From: Rhizobium ruizarguesonis
GTDB lineage: Bacteria > Pseudomonadota > Alphaproteobacteria > Rhizobiales > Rhizobiaceae
DNA: 64,000 nt
Direction of reading: 5' to 3'
Assembly (NCBI RefSeq): GCF_012349115.1
Contig: NZ_PQIG01000063.1
Location: 62,001-126,000 of the forward strand
Under the pieces are notes generated by a model. The model was not told the DNA's origin, searched no databases, and saw nothing but the letters and a program-made list of their open reading frames with translations. Positions 8,843 through 17,891 of the stretch are shown here, in pieces. How positions within the stretch are numbered: position 1 is the stretch's first letter; each line of letters opens with the position of its first letter. A program made the translations under genes and the position numbers.

Positions 8843-8983
8843 AAGGGTGACCTCCGCGCCGGGGGAATTCATATTTCAAAACTTATGCATCTTGCTTTTG
8901 GCCCGGCAATACCAATGCCCTTGGCTGGCGCGTAATTCGGCACGAAAGTCGACGTTGGCGACAAGGCTGCCGTCGATCTACCG

Positions 8984-9010
8984 CCGCTGACGGCTGCGGC
9001 GTAACAAGAA
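8984..9010 (+). pseudogene. comM 3'-end remnant
   Basis: The bases GCTGACGGCTGCGGCGT followed by a stop and AACAAGAAGG match the last codons of comM (RLTAAA) and its first downstream bases at 5449-5477. It lies directly before the cysK terminator. It is best read as the original right-hand end of the comM locus, now separated from the intact gene by about 3.5 kb of cargo. Confidence 0.65.
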
Positions 9011-9028
9011 GGGGCGCCGAAGCGCCCC
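9011..9028 (-). terminator. Rho-independent terminator of cysK
   Basis: On the minus strand, a 7-bp GC stem closed by a C(TTCG)G tetraloop (GGGGCG-CTTCGG-CGCCCC) is followed by TTCTTGTT, 37 bases after the cysK stop. A decayed copy of this hairpin occurs at about 6962-6978 after another comM remnant. Confidence 0.75.
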
Positions 9029-9065
9029 GATATTCTGCGAAGATGAGAGCCGGGAAAGTGCGGCC

Positions 9066-10028
9066 TTAGCTACCGAGACCCTCAAACAGCGCTGTCGAGA
9101 GATAGCGCTCTGCGAAGGAGGGGATGATGATGACGATGTTCTTGCCGGCGTTCTCGGGACGGACGCCGACCTTGATCGCCGCCGTCAGTGCCGCGCCCGA
9201 GGAGATGCCGACCGGGACGCCTTCGAGCCTGGCGACCAGGCGCGCCTGTTCGAAGGCCTCGTCATTGGTCACGGTGACGACCTCGTCATAGATGCCGGTA
9301 TCGAGGATCTTCGGCGCGAAGCCCGCGCCGATGCCCTGGATCTTGTGCGGGCCGGGGTTGCCGCCGGACAGGATCGGCGAATCGGCCGGCTCGACGGCGA
9401 TGATCTTGATCTCGGGCTTGCGGCTCTTCAGCACCTGTCCGACGCCGGTGATCGTGCCGCCGGTGCCGATGCCGGAGACGACGATATCGACCGTGCCGTC
9501 GGTATCGTTCCAGATTTCCTCAGCGGTCGTCTTGCGGTGGATCTCGGGATTGGCCGGGTTTTCGAACTGCTGCGGAATGACGGCATCGGGAAGGGAGGAC
9601 GCCAGTTCCTCGGCCTTGGCGATGGCGCCCTTCATGCCCTTTGGTCCCTCGGTCAGCACCAGCTCGGCGCCGAGCAGCGCCAGCATCTTGCGGCGCTCGA
9701 CCGACATCGTTTCCGGCATGGTGAGGATCAACCGATAACCCTTGGCGGCGGCGGCAAAGGCGAGCGCGATGCCTGTGTTGCCGGAGGTCGGCTCGATCAG
9801 CACCGTCTTGCCGGGGGTGATCTTGCCCTGGGCTTCGAGGCTTTCGATCATGGCGACGCCGATGCGGTCCTTCACGGAGGCGATCGGGTTGAAGAATTCG
9901 AGCTTGCCGATCAGGTTCGCCACGACGCCTTTTTCCCGCGCCAGCTTGTCGAAGCGTACGAGCGGCGTGTCGCCGATGGTCTCGGTGATCGAGGAATAGA
10001 TGCGGCCGCGGCCGGGCTTGTGCGACAT
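9066..10028 (-). CDS. cysK: Cysteine synthase A
   Basis: A pyridoxal-phosphate enzyme that makes L-cysteine from O-acetylserine and sulfide. The 320 aa product shows the PLP lysine motif NPIASVKDR (about residue 47), the substrate loop [12 protein letters not shown] (about 80), the phosphate-binding [12 protein letters not shown] (about 187) and [11 protein letters not shown] (about 273). The ATG at 10028 is preceded by GGGAGAG. It is monocistronic with a terminator at 9011-9028. Together with gshB it covers the supply and use of cysteine for glutathione. Confidence 0.96.
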   Translation of the reverse strand: MSHKPGRGRIYSSITETIGDTPLVRFDKLAREKGVVANLIGKLEFFNPIASVKDRIGVAMIESLEAQGKITPGKTVLIEPTSGNTGIALAFAAAAKGYRLILTMPETMSVERRKMLALLGAELVLTEGPKGMKGAIAKAEELASSLPDAVIPQQFENPANPEIHRKTTAEEIWNDTDGTVDIVVSGIGTGGTITGVGQVLKSRKPEIKIIAVEPADSPILSGGNPGPHKIQGIGAGFAPKILDTGIYDEVVTVTNDEAFEQARLVARLEGVPVGISSGAALTAAIKVGVRPENAGKNIVIIIPSFAERYLSTALFEGLGS

Positions 10029-10173
10029 GGGTGCTCTCCCTTTGAAATCCTGCTCCTGAAATCGAGGGGGAGAATAGGGTCAAAGGCCCGTCTAGGCCAG
10101 ACCGCGTTCGACCTGGAGGAGCGATCAGGAGAGAAAAAAACCTTTGAAAACCGTTTCTTGCCGAATGTTTATT

Positions 10174-10791
10174 TCAGGCCGCCCGCGTGGCGATGAAGGC
10201 TGCCGTGCCGGCGAGGATACCTGATGCAACCCGGTTCAGCGCCTGCAAGGCCCGCGGCTGCTTCAGCATCGTCCGGGCTCGCGAGGCAAGCAGCATATAG
10301 GGCACGAGCACGACGATCAGCACCACGAAGGTGGTGGTGAGCAGGAGCGCATAGTCGCGCAGGCTGATATTGCCGATATCGATCAGCGTCGGCACCAGGG
10401 CGACATAGAAGAGCATCGTCTTCGGATTGCCGAGCGTCACTAGCAGGCCGGAGAGGAAGGATAGGCCGATATTGGTGGATTTCCGCGCCGCGATATCCTG
10501 CGGCAACAGCCCCGCCGTCCAGAGTTTCCAGGCGATGTAGCCGAGATAAAGGACGCCGGCGATCTTGATTATTATGAACACCTCGGTGAAGGTTTGCGCC
10601 ACGAAGGCAAGGCCGAGAATGACCGCCGTGAGATAGGTCATGTCGCCGAGCACCAGGCCGAGACCCATGAAGAAGGTCTCGCGGAAATTCGAGCCGAGCG
10701 CGCGTGCAACGATCGCGGTGATCCCCGGTCCCGGAATGGCCGCTGCGATGAACAGCGCTCCAGCATAGGTCAGCAAGGCGGCTAGGCTCAT
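10174..10791 (-). CDS. LysE/RhtB family amino-acid exporter
   Basis: A 205 aa inner-membrane protein with about six hydrophobic segments. The N-terminus carries the family signature region AAAIPGPGITAIVARALG, and GLVLGDMTYLTAV follows. Members export amino acids such as lysine, threonine or homoserine; the actual substrate cannot be told. It is a single gene, divergent from dps. Confidence 0.9.
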   Translation of the reverse strand: MSLAALLTYAGALFIAAAIPGPGITAIVARALGSNFRETFFMGLGLVLGDMTYLTAVILGLAFVAQTFTEVFIIIKIAGVLYLGYIAWKLWTAGLLPQDIAARKSTNIGLSFLSGLLVTLGNPKTMLFYVALVPTLIDIGNISLRDYALLLTTTFVVLIVVLVPYMLLASRARTMLKQPRALQALNRVASGILAGTAAFIATRAA

Positions 10792-11046
10792 GAGACGCTC
10801 CCTTCTTTTTGCCCCGCTATTTTATATCCGGTGCCTGCAACCATCAATCCGCCGGCGTTGATGGATGCATCACCGACAAGAATGCTTGGCCGCCGCACGC
10901 CCGTGACCTTGAAGAACCGCGAGGCTCCCGTATCTCTTGCGGTGAAGATCTCCGATGGGCACCCATCGTCATGGTCGTCTTCATCAGGATGTCATCGCCG
11001 CCCTATCAGGTCCCCAATATCGCTTCGTCACCCAAGGAGAAAACGG

Positions 11047-11565
11047 ATGTCCCCCTCACAGGCCGAGAAGACCAGACTTGCGCCCCTGAAGACGCCTTCG
11101 GATTTGCCGACCAACGCCATTACCGATATTTCGGCAGCGCTCACCACGCTGCTCGCCGATATGTTCGCGCTCTATCTCAAGACCAAGAATTTCCACTGGC
11201 ACATGTCCGGCCCGCATTTCCGCGACTACCATCTGCTGCTCGATGAGCAGGGCGAGCAGATCTTCGCGACCACCGATGCCATCGCCGAGCGTGCCCGCAA
11301 GATCGGCGGCGTGACGCTGCGCTCGATCGGCCATATCGCCCGCCTGCAGCGCATTGCCGACAACGACGCCGATTACGTGACGCCCGAGGATATGCTCGCC
11401 GAACTGCGCGACGACAACGGCCGTCTCGTCTCGCTGCTGCGCGAAACGCATGAGGTCTGCGCCGAGCACAATGATGTGGCAACGACGAGCCTGCTGGAGG
11501 TCTGGATCGACGAGGCCGAGCGCCGCACCTGGTTCCTGTTCGAAACGACACGCCGGCAGAAATAA
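11047..11565 (+). CDS. dps: Dps family DNA-protecting ferritin
   Basis: A 172 aa ferritin-fold protein that stores iron, detoxifies peroxide and can coat DNA. The ferroxidase ligands are visible in FHWHMSGPHF (about residues 54-63) and in DYHLLLDEQGEQIFATTD just after. The ATG at 11047 is preceded by AAGGAG and gives a short N-terminal tail (MSPSQAEKTRLAPLKTPSD); longer in-frame starts would enter non-conserved upstream sequence. The 255-base gap from the divergent LysE gene presumably holds its promoter, but I see no clear OxyR- or Fur-type site. Confidence 0.93.
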   Translation: MSPSQAEKTRLAPLKTPSDLPTNAITDISAALTTLLADMFALYLKTKNFHWHMSGPHFRDYHLLLDEQGEQIFATTDAIAERARKIGGVTLRSIGHIARLQRIADNDADYVTPEDMLAELRDDNGRLVSLLRETHEVCAEHNDVATTSLLEVWIDEAERRTWFLFETTRRQK

Positions 11566-11601
11566 CATCGGCAGACCGGGCATGTCTGTCATGCCCGGTT
11601 C

Positions 11602-12504
11602 TCAGCTCTCCAGCGCCCGCGGCCGCAGCCAACGCGGCGTCCAGCCGAGATTCATGCCGGCGGCGGCAAGCAGAATGATCGCCGCGCCTGCGATCTGCAT
11701 CGGCTGCAGCGCGTGGCCGAAGGCCAGCCGGTCGACGAGGATCGCCGCGATCGGATAGATGAAGGATAGCGCGCCCGTGAGATGCGTCGGCAGCCTCTGG
11801 ATTGCGCCATAGAGCAGCACATACATCAGCCCGGTATGGACGACGCCGACCGTCACCAGGATCGCCCAAGACCTGACATCGCCGGGCGGATGGGAGAAAT
11901 CCGTCATCGGCGCCAGCATCAGCATGCCGGTTGCGACCTGGATGAGCGCGATCAGATGCGGCGGCGTGCCTTTCAGCCATTTCGCGGCAAGGGCTGCGAG
12001 CGCATAGAAGAAGGCCGCACCGAGCGCCATCAGGATGCCGAGGCCGTAACCGTCAGATGTCGCCCCGCCTGTCTCCGGTTTTGCCTCGACGATGGCAATC
12101 ATGCCGGCGAAGGCGAGCGTCAGCCAGAACAGCTTGGTGGCGGTGATCTTCTCGCCGAGGAAGAGCGCGCCGAGCACGAGCAGCATGAAAGGCTGGGTGT
12201 TATAGACAGTCGTCGCGATCGAGATCGTCGCATGTGAATAGGAGGCAAACAGCAGCAGCCAGTTCAAGACGATGGCGACGCCGCCTGATATGGCGATGCC
12301 GAAGGCGCGCAGCGTGATGGTGCCGGGCCGCAGCAGCCCGAGAGCGCCGCAGATGACAAGCAAAGTGAGCGCGCCGAACAGGCAGCGCCAGAAGACCACG
12401 CCGCTGACCGGCTGGCCCGACATGACGACGAACCAGCCGATCGTGCCCGAGATCAGCATCGCTGCCGTCATTTCCACCGTGCCTCTTTTGATGTCGCTGC
12501 CCAT
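11602..12504 (-). CDS. EamA/DMT family transporter
   Basis: A 300 aa inner-membrane protein with two EamA repeats and about ten hydrophobic helices. Typical pieces are GWFVVMSGQPVSGVVFWRCL near the N-terminus and SFIYPIAAILVDRLAFGH in the second repeat. The ATG at 12504 is chosen because GGAGGCGATC sits just before it; an ATG 12 bases earlier lacks a good site. It is divergent from an Lrp/AsnC regulator, a pairing common for amino-acid exporters, so amino-acid efflux under that regulator is a reasonable inference. Confidence 0.88.
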   Translation of the reverse strand: MGSDIKRGTVEMTAAMLISGTIGWFVVMSGQPVSGVVFWRCLFGALTLLVICGALGLLRPGTITLRAFGIAISGGVAIVLNWLLLFASYSHATISIATTVYNTQPFMLLVLGALFLGEKITATKLFWLTLAFAGMIAIVEAKPETGGATSDGYGLGILMALGAAFFYALAALAAKWLKGTPPHLIALIQVATGMLMLAPMTDFSHPPGDVRSWAILVTVGVVHTGLMYVLLYGAIQRLPTHLTGALSFIYPIAAILVDRLAFGHALQPMQIAGAAIILLAAAGMNLGWTPRWLRPRALES

Positions 12505-12615
12505 GATCGCCTCCATTTCGGTGGCATCAGAATATTGCGGCGAGAGGCATTTTTATATAAGGATAAGAAGGAAAATGATCGGTATCACCTAATCATGTGA
12601 GGGGAATATCTCGCC

Positions 12616-13080
12616 GTGGCTAATGATGTGCAATCGCTCGACGAAACCGATCAGGCCATTCTGGAGGCGCTGGCCGGCAATGCGCGGATCTCGCTGAAAG
12701 AACTGGCGCAGCAGGTCGGCCTGTCCTCGCCGAGTGCCGCCGAGCGCCTGCGCCGGCTGGAGGAACGCGGCGTCATCAAGGCCTTCACTATCGATCTCGA
12801 TCCCGCCGCCGTCGGTTATCCCCTGCAGGCGATCGTGCGCGTGCGTCCGCTGCCGGGACAGCTGCACATCGTCGAGCGCATCATCCAGGAAATTCCCGAA
12901 ATCATCGAATGCGACAAGGTGACGGGTGATGATTGCTTCATTGCCCGCCTGGTCATCCGCTCCATGGCCGATCTCGACGGCATCCTCGACCGGGTCGCCG
13001 AAAGGGCGGAGACCAACACCGCGATGATCAAAGCCTCGCCCGTCAAGCGCCGCCTGCCACCGCTTTCCCGCCGAAAATAG
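12616..13080 (+). CDS. Lrp/AsnC family transcriptional regulator
   Basis: A 154 aa regulator with an N-terminal winged helix-turn-helix (LDETDQAILEALAGNARISL, then LSSPSAAERLRRLEERGVIK) and a C-terminal RAM ligand-binding domain (QAIVRVRPLPGQL; CDKVTGDDCFIARLVI). It starts with GTG at 12616; GAGGGG lies about 11 bases upstream. It is divergent from the EamA transporter at 11602-12504, with 111 bases between them, and probably controls it in response to an amino acid. Confidence 0.92.
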   Translation: MANDVQSLDETDQAILEALAGNARISLKELAQQVGLSSPSAAERLRRLEERGVIKAFTIDLDPAAVGYPLQAIVRVRPLPGQLHIVERIIQEIPEIIECDKVTGDDCFIARLVIRSMADLDGILDRVAERAETNTAMIKASPVKRRLPPLSRRK

Positions 13081-13086
13081 GGAGAT

Positions 13087-13986
13087 CTAGAATTCCGCCA
13101 TCGGCGACAGCATCGCCGGAAAATCCGGGGTAGCATGGTCGAGCCCGCGCAGCATCAGCCTCGTGCCGCTTTCCAACTGTTGTGGAGCACCCTCCCAGCC
13201 GAGCTTGTCGGGACGGAACAGCACTTCGACAGAGGCGGGCACGATCTCCAGTCCGCCAAGGATCGCGGCAAGCGAGGGCATCTCCGCCGCCACCACGTCG
13301 AGGAGGCTGAGGCGGCCCGCCTCGTCGATCTTCCAGGCGATGGCCGCCTGCCGCTCTGCCAGGAAACTGATGCGGACATCCGGATCGAGCTGGGTGTTGA
13401 TCAGAAACATCGCTGCATTGACCGTGACCGCCAGCGAGGTCGAAACCGGGCTTCGGCCTTTCAGCAGCGCTTGCAGCAGGGCAAGATCATCCGCGTTGGT
13501 CGGCGAAAGCGGCCGGGCAGGTGCGGCTGGTGTCGAAGGGGCGGGTGCCGCTCCCTCGTATCGGTGCAGCGGTATCGCGTGGAAACCATAGGGCTCGTAA
13601 AGCGACGGCTTGTCGGTATAGAGGATGACGGCTTCAAAGCCCTGCCGCTCGCACCAGTCGAGCGCGTTCACCGTGACGTCGCGATAGAGCCCGCGGCCCC
13701 GCCATGGTGGCCGCACCGCACCCGATTGCAGCCCGGCGGCATGGACAATCCTGCCATTGAGGACGAAGGGCAGTGCAAAGGCTGAAATATTGGCCGTAAG
13801 TTCGCCTTCGGCATCAAACCAGCCGAAGGGCATGCTGGTGGGATCGGGTCCGCCAAGCTGCTGCAGCGGCCCGATATCGATGCCGAAAATATCCTTGAGC
13901 AGGCAAACAAGCGCCGCCCAGCCGGCAGGGTCGCCGAAATAGTCCTGCCGGAAGGTCAGGCCAGCGCTGTCGAGGCGCTGTGCCAT
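13087..13986 (-). CDS. GNAT family N-acetyltransferase (Eis-like)
   Basis: A 299 aa protein with an N-terminal GNAT fold; the acetyl-CoA motif is QSGAVRPPWRGRGLYRDV at about residues 87-104, followed by DWCERQGFEAVILYTDKPSLYEPYGF. The C-terminal half resembles the extra domain of Eis-type enzymes. The target is unknown. Its ATG overlaps the dut stop (TGATG), so it is translationally coupled to dut and lies in the same transcript. Confidence 0.85.
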   Translation of the reverse strand: MAQRLDSAGLTFRQDYFGDPAGWAALVCLLKDIFGIDIGPLQQLGGPDPTSMPFGWFDAEGELTANISAFALPFVLNGRIVHAAGLQSGAVRPPWRGRGLYRDVTVNALDWCERQGFEAVILYTDKPSLYEPYGFHAIPLHRYEGAAPAPSTPAAPARPLSPTNADDLALLQALLKGRSPVSTSLAVTVNAAMFLINTQLDPDVRISFLAERQAAIAWKIDEAGRLSLLDVVAAEMPSLAAILGGLEIVPASVEVLFRPDKLGWEGAPQQLESGTRLMLRGLDHATPDFPAMLSPMAEF

Positions 13987-14456
13987 CAGACGCCGGTGGA
14001 GCCGAAGCCACCTGCGCCACGCACCGTTTCGCTGGCCGCGGTGATCTCGGCCACCCGTGCCTGGGTCACCGGTGCGATCACCATCTGGGCGATGCGCATG
14101 CCGCGCGAAATAACGAATGCTTCCTCGCCGAGATTGGCAAGCAGCACTTTCACTTCGCCGCGATAGTCGCTGTCGACGGTGCCCGGCGAATTCAGGCAGG
14201 TGATGCCGTTTTTGAAGGCAAGGCCGGAACGCGGCCGCACCTGTCCCTCGAATCCTTCGGGGATCTCGAAGATGAAGCCAGTCGGCACCAGCGCTCGTTT
14301 GCCGGGCAGAAGTGTGAGGGGTGCTGCCTCGTCGACGGCAGCGCGCAGGTCCATGCCGGCGGCTCCCTTGCTTTCATAGCCAGGCAGGTCGAGGCCTTCG
14401 CCATTGGCTAAGCGGATCAGGTTCAGCGTCGGGCGCGTATCGTGATGAATGGTCAT
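13986..14456 (-). CDS. dut: dUTP diphosphatase
   Basis: Hydrolyses dUTP to dUMP and pyrophosphate, keeping uracil out of DNA and feeding dTMP synthesis. The 156 aa trimeric-type enzyme has the family motifs [10 protein letters not shown] (about residue 32), [21 protein letters not shown] (about 76-96), the VLLANLG region, and the C-terminal flexible arm [10 protein letters not shown]. It is first in a two-gene unit with the GNAT gene. In many rhizobia dut follows coaBC; here coaBC is some 11 kb away. Confidence 0.96.
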   Translation of the reverse strand: MTIHHDTRPTLNLIRLANGEGLDLPGYESKGAAGMDLRAAVDEAAPLTLLPGKRALVPTGFIFEIPEGFEGQVRPRSGLAFKNGITCLNSPGTVDSDYRGEVKVLLANLGEEAFVISRGMRIAQMVIAPVTQARVAEITAASETVRGAGGFGSTGV

Positions 14457-14547
14457 GGCCCATTACTTTGCGCCCGCGGGCCCGAGGTCAATTGCATTGC
14501 CGGGCTTTAATCGCTAGATACGCGGCAATTCCACAGGATTCACAAGC

Positions 14548-16131
14548 ATGGCCGAAAGTCTCGCCGAGGCGGTCTCCCGCCGCCGCACATTCGCTATTAT
14601 CGCCCACCCGGACGCGGGTAAGACGACGCTCACTGAAAAGCTGCTGCTGTTCGGCGGCGCCATTCAGCTTGCCGGCGAAGTCAAGGCGAAGAAGGATCGC
14701 ATGCAGACGCGCTCCGACTGGATGAAGATCGAGCGCGAACGCGGCATCTCCGTCGTCACCTCGGTGATGACCTTCGAATATAACGATAATGTCTTCAACA
14801 TCCTCGATACGCCGGGTCACGAGGATTTCGCCGACGACACCTATCGCACGCTGACGGCCGTCGACGCCGCGGTCATGGTGATCGATGCCGCCAAGGGCAT
14901 CGAGCCGCGCACGCTGAAGCTCTTCGAAGTCTGCCGCATGCGCGATATTCCGATCATCACCTTCATCAACAAGATGGACCGCGAAAGCCGCGATCCCTTC
15001 GAGATCCTCGATGAGGTGGAAGAGAAGCTGGCGCTGGATACGGCGCCGATCACATGGCCGATCGGCCGCTCCAAGACTTTCTGCGGCTCCTACAATATCG
15101 CCGCCAACACGGTGCGCGGTTCGGATACCGAAATCGAGGGGACGCCGGTCAATGGCCCGCAAAGCGTGGCCGGCAGGCTGCCGGAAAACGAGCGCCAGGT
15201 CTTCATCGAGGAGACGGAGCTGGCGATCGAGGCCTGCCGTCCGTTCGACCGCGAAGCCTTCCTCGAAGGCCATATGACGCCGGTCTTTTTCGGCTCGGCG
15301 CTGCGCAATTACGGCGTTCGCGATCTCATCAACGCGCTCGGCGATTTTGCGCCGCCGCCGCGTGACCAGGTCGCCGATACCAGGACCGTGCATGCGACCG
15401 ACGACAAGATGACCGCCTTCGTCTTCAAGATCCAGGCGAACATGGATCCCAATCACCGCGACCGCATCGCCTTTGCCCGCATCTGCTCCGGCAAGCTCGA
15501 ACGCGGCATGAAGGCAAGGCTCGCCCGCACCGGCAAACAGCTTGGCCTGACGGCGCCGCAATTCTTCTTCGCCTCGCAGCGCCAGCTCGCCGACACCGCC
15601 TATGCCGGCGACGTCGTCGGCATTCCCAACCACGGCACGCTCCGGATCGGCGATACGCTGACCGAAGGTGAATCGCTTGTCTTCCAGGGCGTGCCGAACT
15701 TCTCGCCGGAGATCCTGCGCCGCGTGCGCCTGGAAGACGCGATGAAGGCGAAGAAGCTGAAGGAAGCCCTGCAGCAGATGGCCGAAGAAGGGGTCGTCCA
15801 GCTGTTTTCGCCGGAAGACGGCTCGCCGGCAATCGTCGGCGTCGTCGGCGCCCTGCAGCTCGACGTCTTGAAGGAGCGGCTGATGGCCGAATACGGCCTG
15901 CCGGTCTCCTTCGAAATGTCGCGTTTCTCCGTCTGCCGCTGGATCTCGGCCGAGCAGCCGGCCGATCTCGAGAAATTCCTCACCGTCAAGCGCGGCGATA
16001 TCGCCCGCGATCTCGACGGCGACCCGGTTTTCCTCGCCCAGGACGGTTTCTCGCTGCGTTACGAGTCCGAGCGCCATCCGGCGATCAAGATGGTCGCGAT
16101 CAAGGAATATCACGCCGCCAAGGCGGCGTGA
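14548..16131 (+). CDS. prfC: Peptide chain release factor 3
   Basis: A translational GTPase that recycles RF1 and RF2 from ribosomes after termination. The 527 aa product has the GTPase motifs AHPDAGKTTL (G1, about residue 17), DTPGHEDF (G3, about 90) and NKMDRESRDP (G4, about 144), then the EF-Tu-like domain II and the RF3 C-terminal domain (FSPEDGSPAIVGVVGALQLD). The start gives the expected N-terminus MAESLAEAVSRRRTFA. It is divergent from dut and converges with a LysR gene only three bases away. Confidence 0.96.
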   Translation: MAESLAEAVSRRRTFAIIAHPDAGKTTLTEKLLLFGGAIQLAGEVKAKKDRMQTRSDWMKIERERGISVVTSVMTFEYNDNVFNILDTPGHEDFADDTYRTLTAVDAAVMVIDAAKGIEPRTLKLFEVCRMRDIPIITFINKMDRESRDPFEILDEVEEKLALDTAPITWPIGRSKTFCGSYNIAANTVRGSDTEIEGTPVNGPQSVAGRLPENERQVFIEETELAIEACRPFDREAFLEGHMTPVFFGSALRNYGVRDLINALGDFAPPPRDQVADTRTVHATDDKMTAFVFKIQANMDPNHRDRIAFARICSGKLERGMKARLARTGKQLGLTAPQFFFASQRQLADTAYAGDVVGIPNHGTLRIGDTLTEGESLVFQGVPNFSPEILRRVRLEDAMKAKKLKEALQQMAEEGVVQLFSPEDGSPAIVGVVGALQLDVLKERLMAEYGLPVSFEMSRFSVCRWISAEQPADLEKFLTVKRGDIARDLDGDPVFLAQDGFSLRYESERHPAIKMVAIKEYHAAKAA

Positions 16132-16134
16132 TAG

Positions 16135-17025
16135 CTAATCGCCAAGCCGTTCCGCCAGGAAATCGACGACGGCGCGCACTGCCGGCAGTTGGCCACGCCG
16201 ATGCGGCATCAGGATCGTCGTCTCGATGCTGCCTGCCGTCCATTCCGGCAGCACCCGCACCAGCCGCCCGTCTGCCAGCGCCTTGCGGCAGACGGATGTC
16301 GGCAGGCAGGTAATGCCGAGCCCTGACATGGCCATTTCCATCAGGACATAGGGCTCATCCGCCGCCATGACGGAATGCAGCGTGACGAGAACCTCGTCGC
16401 CGCGCGAATATAGCCGCCACTGATCCTCTGTCAGGCTGGTCATGATCGTCGCATGCTGTGCCAGCTCCTCCGGCCGGCGCGGTTCGCCATGGGCGCAGAT
16501 ATAATCCGGCGAGGCGAGGATGAAGAAAGGGTGGCTGGCGAGCTTCCGCTGTACCAGTGCGGAATCCGGCAGCGGCCCGCGATGGCTGCGCAGCGCGATG
16601 TCGAAGCCTTCCTGCACGATGTCGACGAAGCGGTCCGTCACGTGCACGGAAAGCCGGAGCTTCGGATAACGTGCTGCCAGCGCCGGCAGATGCTCAGTCA
16701 AGGTAAACTGCGCCGTCGGCACCGAGGCGGTGAGGCGAACGCTGCCGGCGGGTTCAGCCAGATGCCGCCGCACGATGCCCTCGGCCATCTCCGCCTCGAT
16801 GATCGAGGCCTGGGCGTGCTGAAAGAATTCCCGGCCGAGTTCGGTTAGCGCGAAGCTTCGCGACGTGCGCTGGATCAGCCGGACGCCGAGCCGGGCCTCC
16901 AGCTCCGCAACCCGTTTGCTCACGGTCGATTTCGGAATGCCGAGATGCCTGGCGGCGGCGGTAAAACTGCCGCTGTCGACGGCCTGCACGAAAAGATGGA
17001 GGTCGTTGAGGTTGAAGAGCGTCAT
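16135..17025 (-). CDS. LysR family transcriptional regulator
   Basis: A 296 aa LysR-type regulator. The N-terminal helix-turn-helix is FVQAVDSGSFTAAARHLGIPKSTVSKRVAELEARLG, and a co-inducer-binding domain follows. The start at 17025 gives the family N-terminus (MTLFNLNDLHLF); a longer frame to 17121 adds unrelated residues. It is divergent from the glutathione S-transferase gene at 17140 and is its probable regulator; the 114-base gap would hold the operator. Confidence 0.92.
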   Translation of the reverse strand: MTLFNLNDLHLFVQAVDSGSFTAAARHLGIPKSTVSKRVAELEARLGVRLIQRTSRSFALTELGREFFQHAQASIIEAEMAEGIVRRHLAEPAGSVRLTASVPTAQFTLTEHLPALAARYPKLRLSVHVTDRFVDIVQEGFDIALRSHRGPLPDSALVQRKLASHPFFILASPDYICAHGEPRRPEELAQHATIMTSLTEDQWRLYSRGDEVLVTLHSVMAADEPYVLMEMAMSGLGITCLPTSVCRKALADGRLVRVLPEWTAGSIETTILMPHRRGQLPAVRAVVDFLAERLGD

Positions 17026-17139
17026 CGTCAGCTTCCAGCTATGTAGACATTGCGATGCATTTATAGCCTCTACCGCGGGATCGTCCACATCTGCACATTC
17101 AACGTGTCCAAACGGGTTCAATTCTGAAAGGAACGATTG

Positions 17140-17847
17140 ATGTCACCCATATTGTTTTACGGCGTGCCGGAGGGCTGCTCCTTCGGCTCGATCGTCGCGC
17201 TGGAATGGTCCGGCCTGCCTTATCGGCTCTGCCGCGTCGAGATGCCGGACATGGTCTCCGGCGAAGAATACAAGCGGATCAACATGGTCGGCGAAACGCC
17301 GTCGCTGCTGCTCGAAGATGGCAGGGCGATCAGCGAAAGCATGGCGATCCTCCACCATATCGGCGCCCGCGCGGTCGGCAACGGTCTGGGCTTTGCGCAG
17401 GGGTCGGCGGATTTCGATCGGCTGAACCAGATGCTCGCCTTTCTCAACACCAGTTTCTTCCAGGCCTTCGGCCCGCTCTGGTATGCGATCGAGCATCCGC
17501 TGGAGCCGCAGCAGAAGCAGGCCCTCACAGCCTACGGCATCGCCGCGGTCGAAAAGGCGCATCAGACGCTGGAGCGTCTGCTGGATGGCCGTGAATGGCT
17601 TCTCTGCAATGGGCCAAGCCTGGCGGATGCCTATTTCGTCGGGATCGCCCGCTGGAACGATTTCCACAAGGTCGTCGACCGCCGGCAGTTTCCCGGCCTG
17701 CATCGCCTCTATGAGCGCATGCAGCTGGAGCCGGCCGTGCGTTTTGCCCATGCGATCGAGCATCGGCAGGAGGCGAAAAGCAGTGGCGGTTTCCGCGGCG
17801 AGGTCGATCTGGCCGAAGCGCTCGGCCTGTTGAAACAGGCGGCCTGA
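17140..17847 (+). CDS. Glutathione S-transferase family protein
   Basis: A 235 aa cytosolic GST-like protein with an N-terminal thioredoxin fold (ILFYGVPEGCSFGSIVALEWSG) and the glutathione-binding GETPSLLLEDGRAISESMAIL motif around residues 50-70. The helical C-terminal domain contains GPSLADAYFVGIARW, the N-capping region. The ATG at 17140 follows AAGGAA. It is probably controlled by the divergent LysR gene. The second substrate is unknown. Confidence 0.9.
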   Translation: MSPILFYGVPEGCSFGSIVALEWSGLPYRLCRVEMPDMVSGEEYKRINMVGETPSLLLEDGRAISESMAILHHIGARAVGNGLGFAQGSADFDRLNQMLAFLNTSFFQAFGPLWYAIEHPLEPQQKQALTAYGIAAVEKAHQTLERLLDGREWLLCNGPSLADAYFVGIARWNDFHKVVDRRQFPGLHRLYERMQLEPAVRFAHAIEHRQEAKSSGGFRGEVDLAEALGLLKQAA

Positions 17848-17855
17848 TCGCCGCC

Positions 17856-17882
17856 GCCGTCGCACCCCTGCGGTGCGACGGC
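17856..17882. terminator. Stem-loop between convergent GST and RidA genes
   Basis: A perfect 11-bp GC-rich inverted repeat (GCCGTCGCACC / GGTGCGACGGC) with a 5-base loop sits 9 bases after the GST stop and 10 bases before the RidA stop. It has no clear U-tract on either strand, so a two-way terminator is likely but not certain. Confidence 0.55.
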
Positions 17883-17891
17883 CAATGTGGC

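Noticed and set aside
14488..16113. 541-codon open frame antisense to prfC
   Set aside because: The sense strand encodes a complete RF3 with all GTPase motifs; the antisense product is low-complexity and Arg/Asp-rich, as expected for shadow frames.
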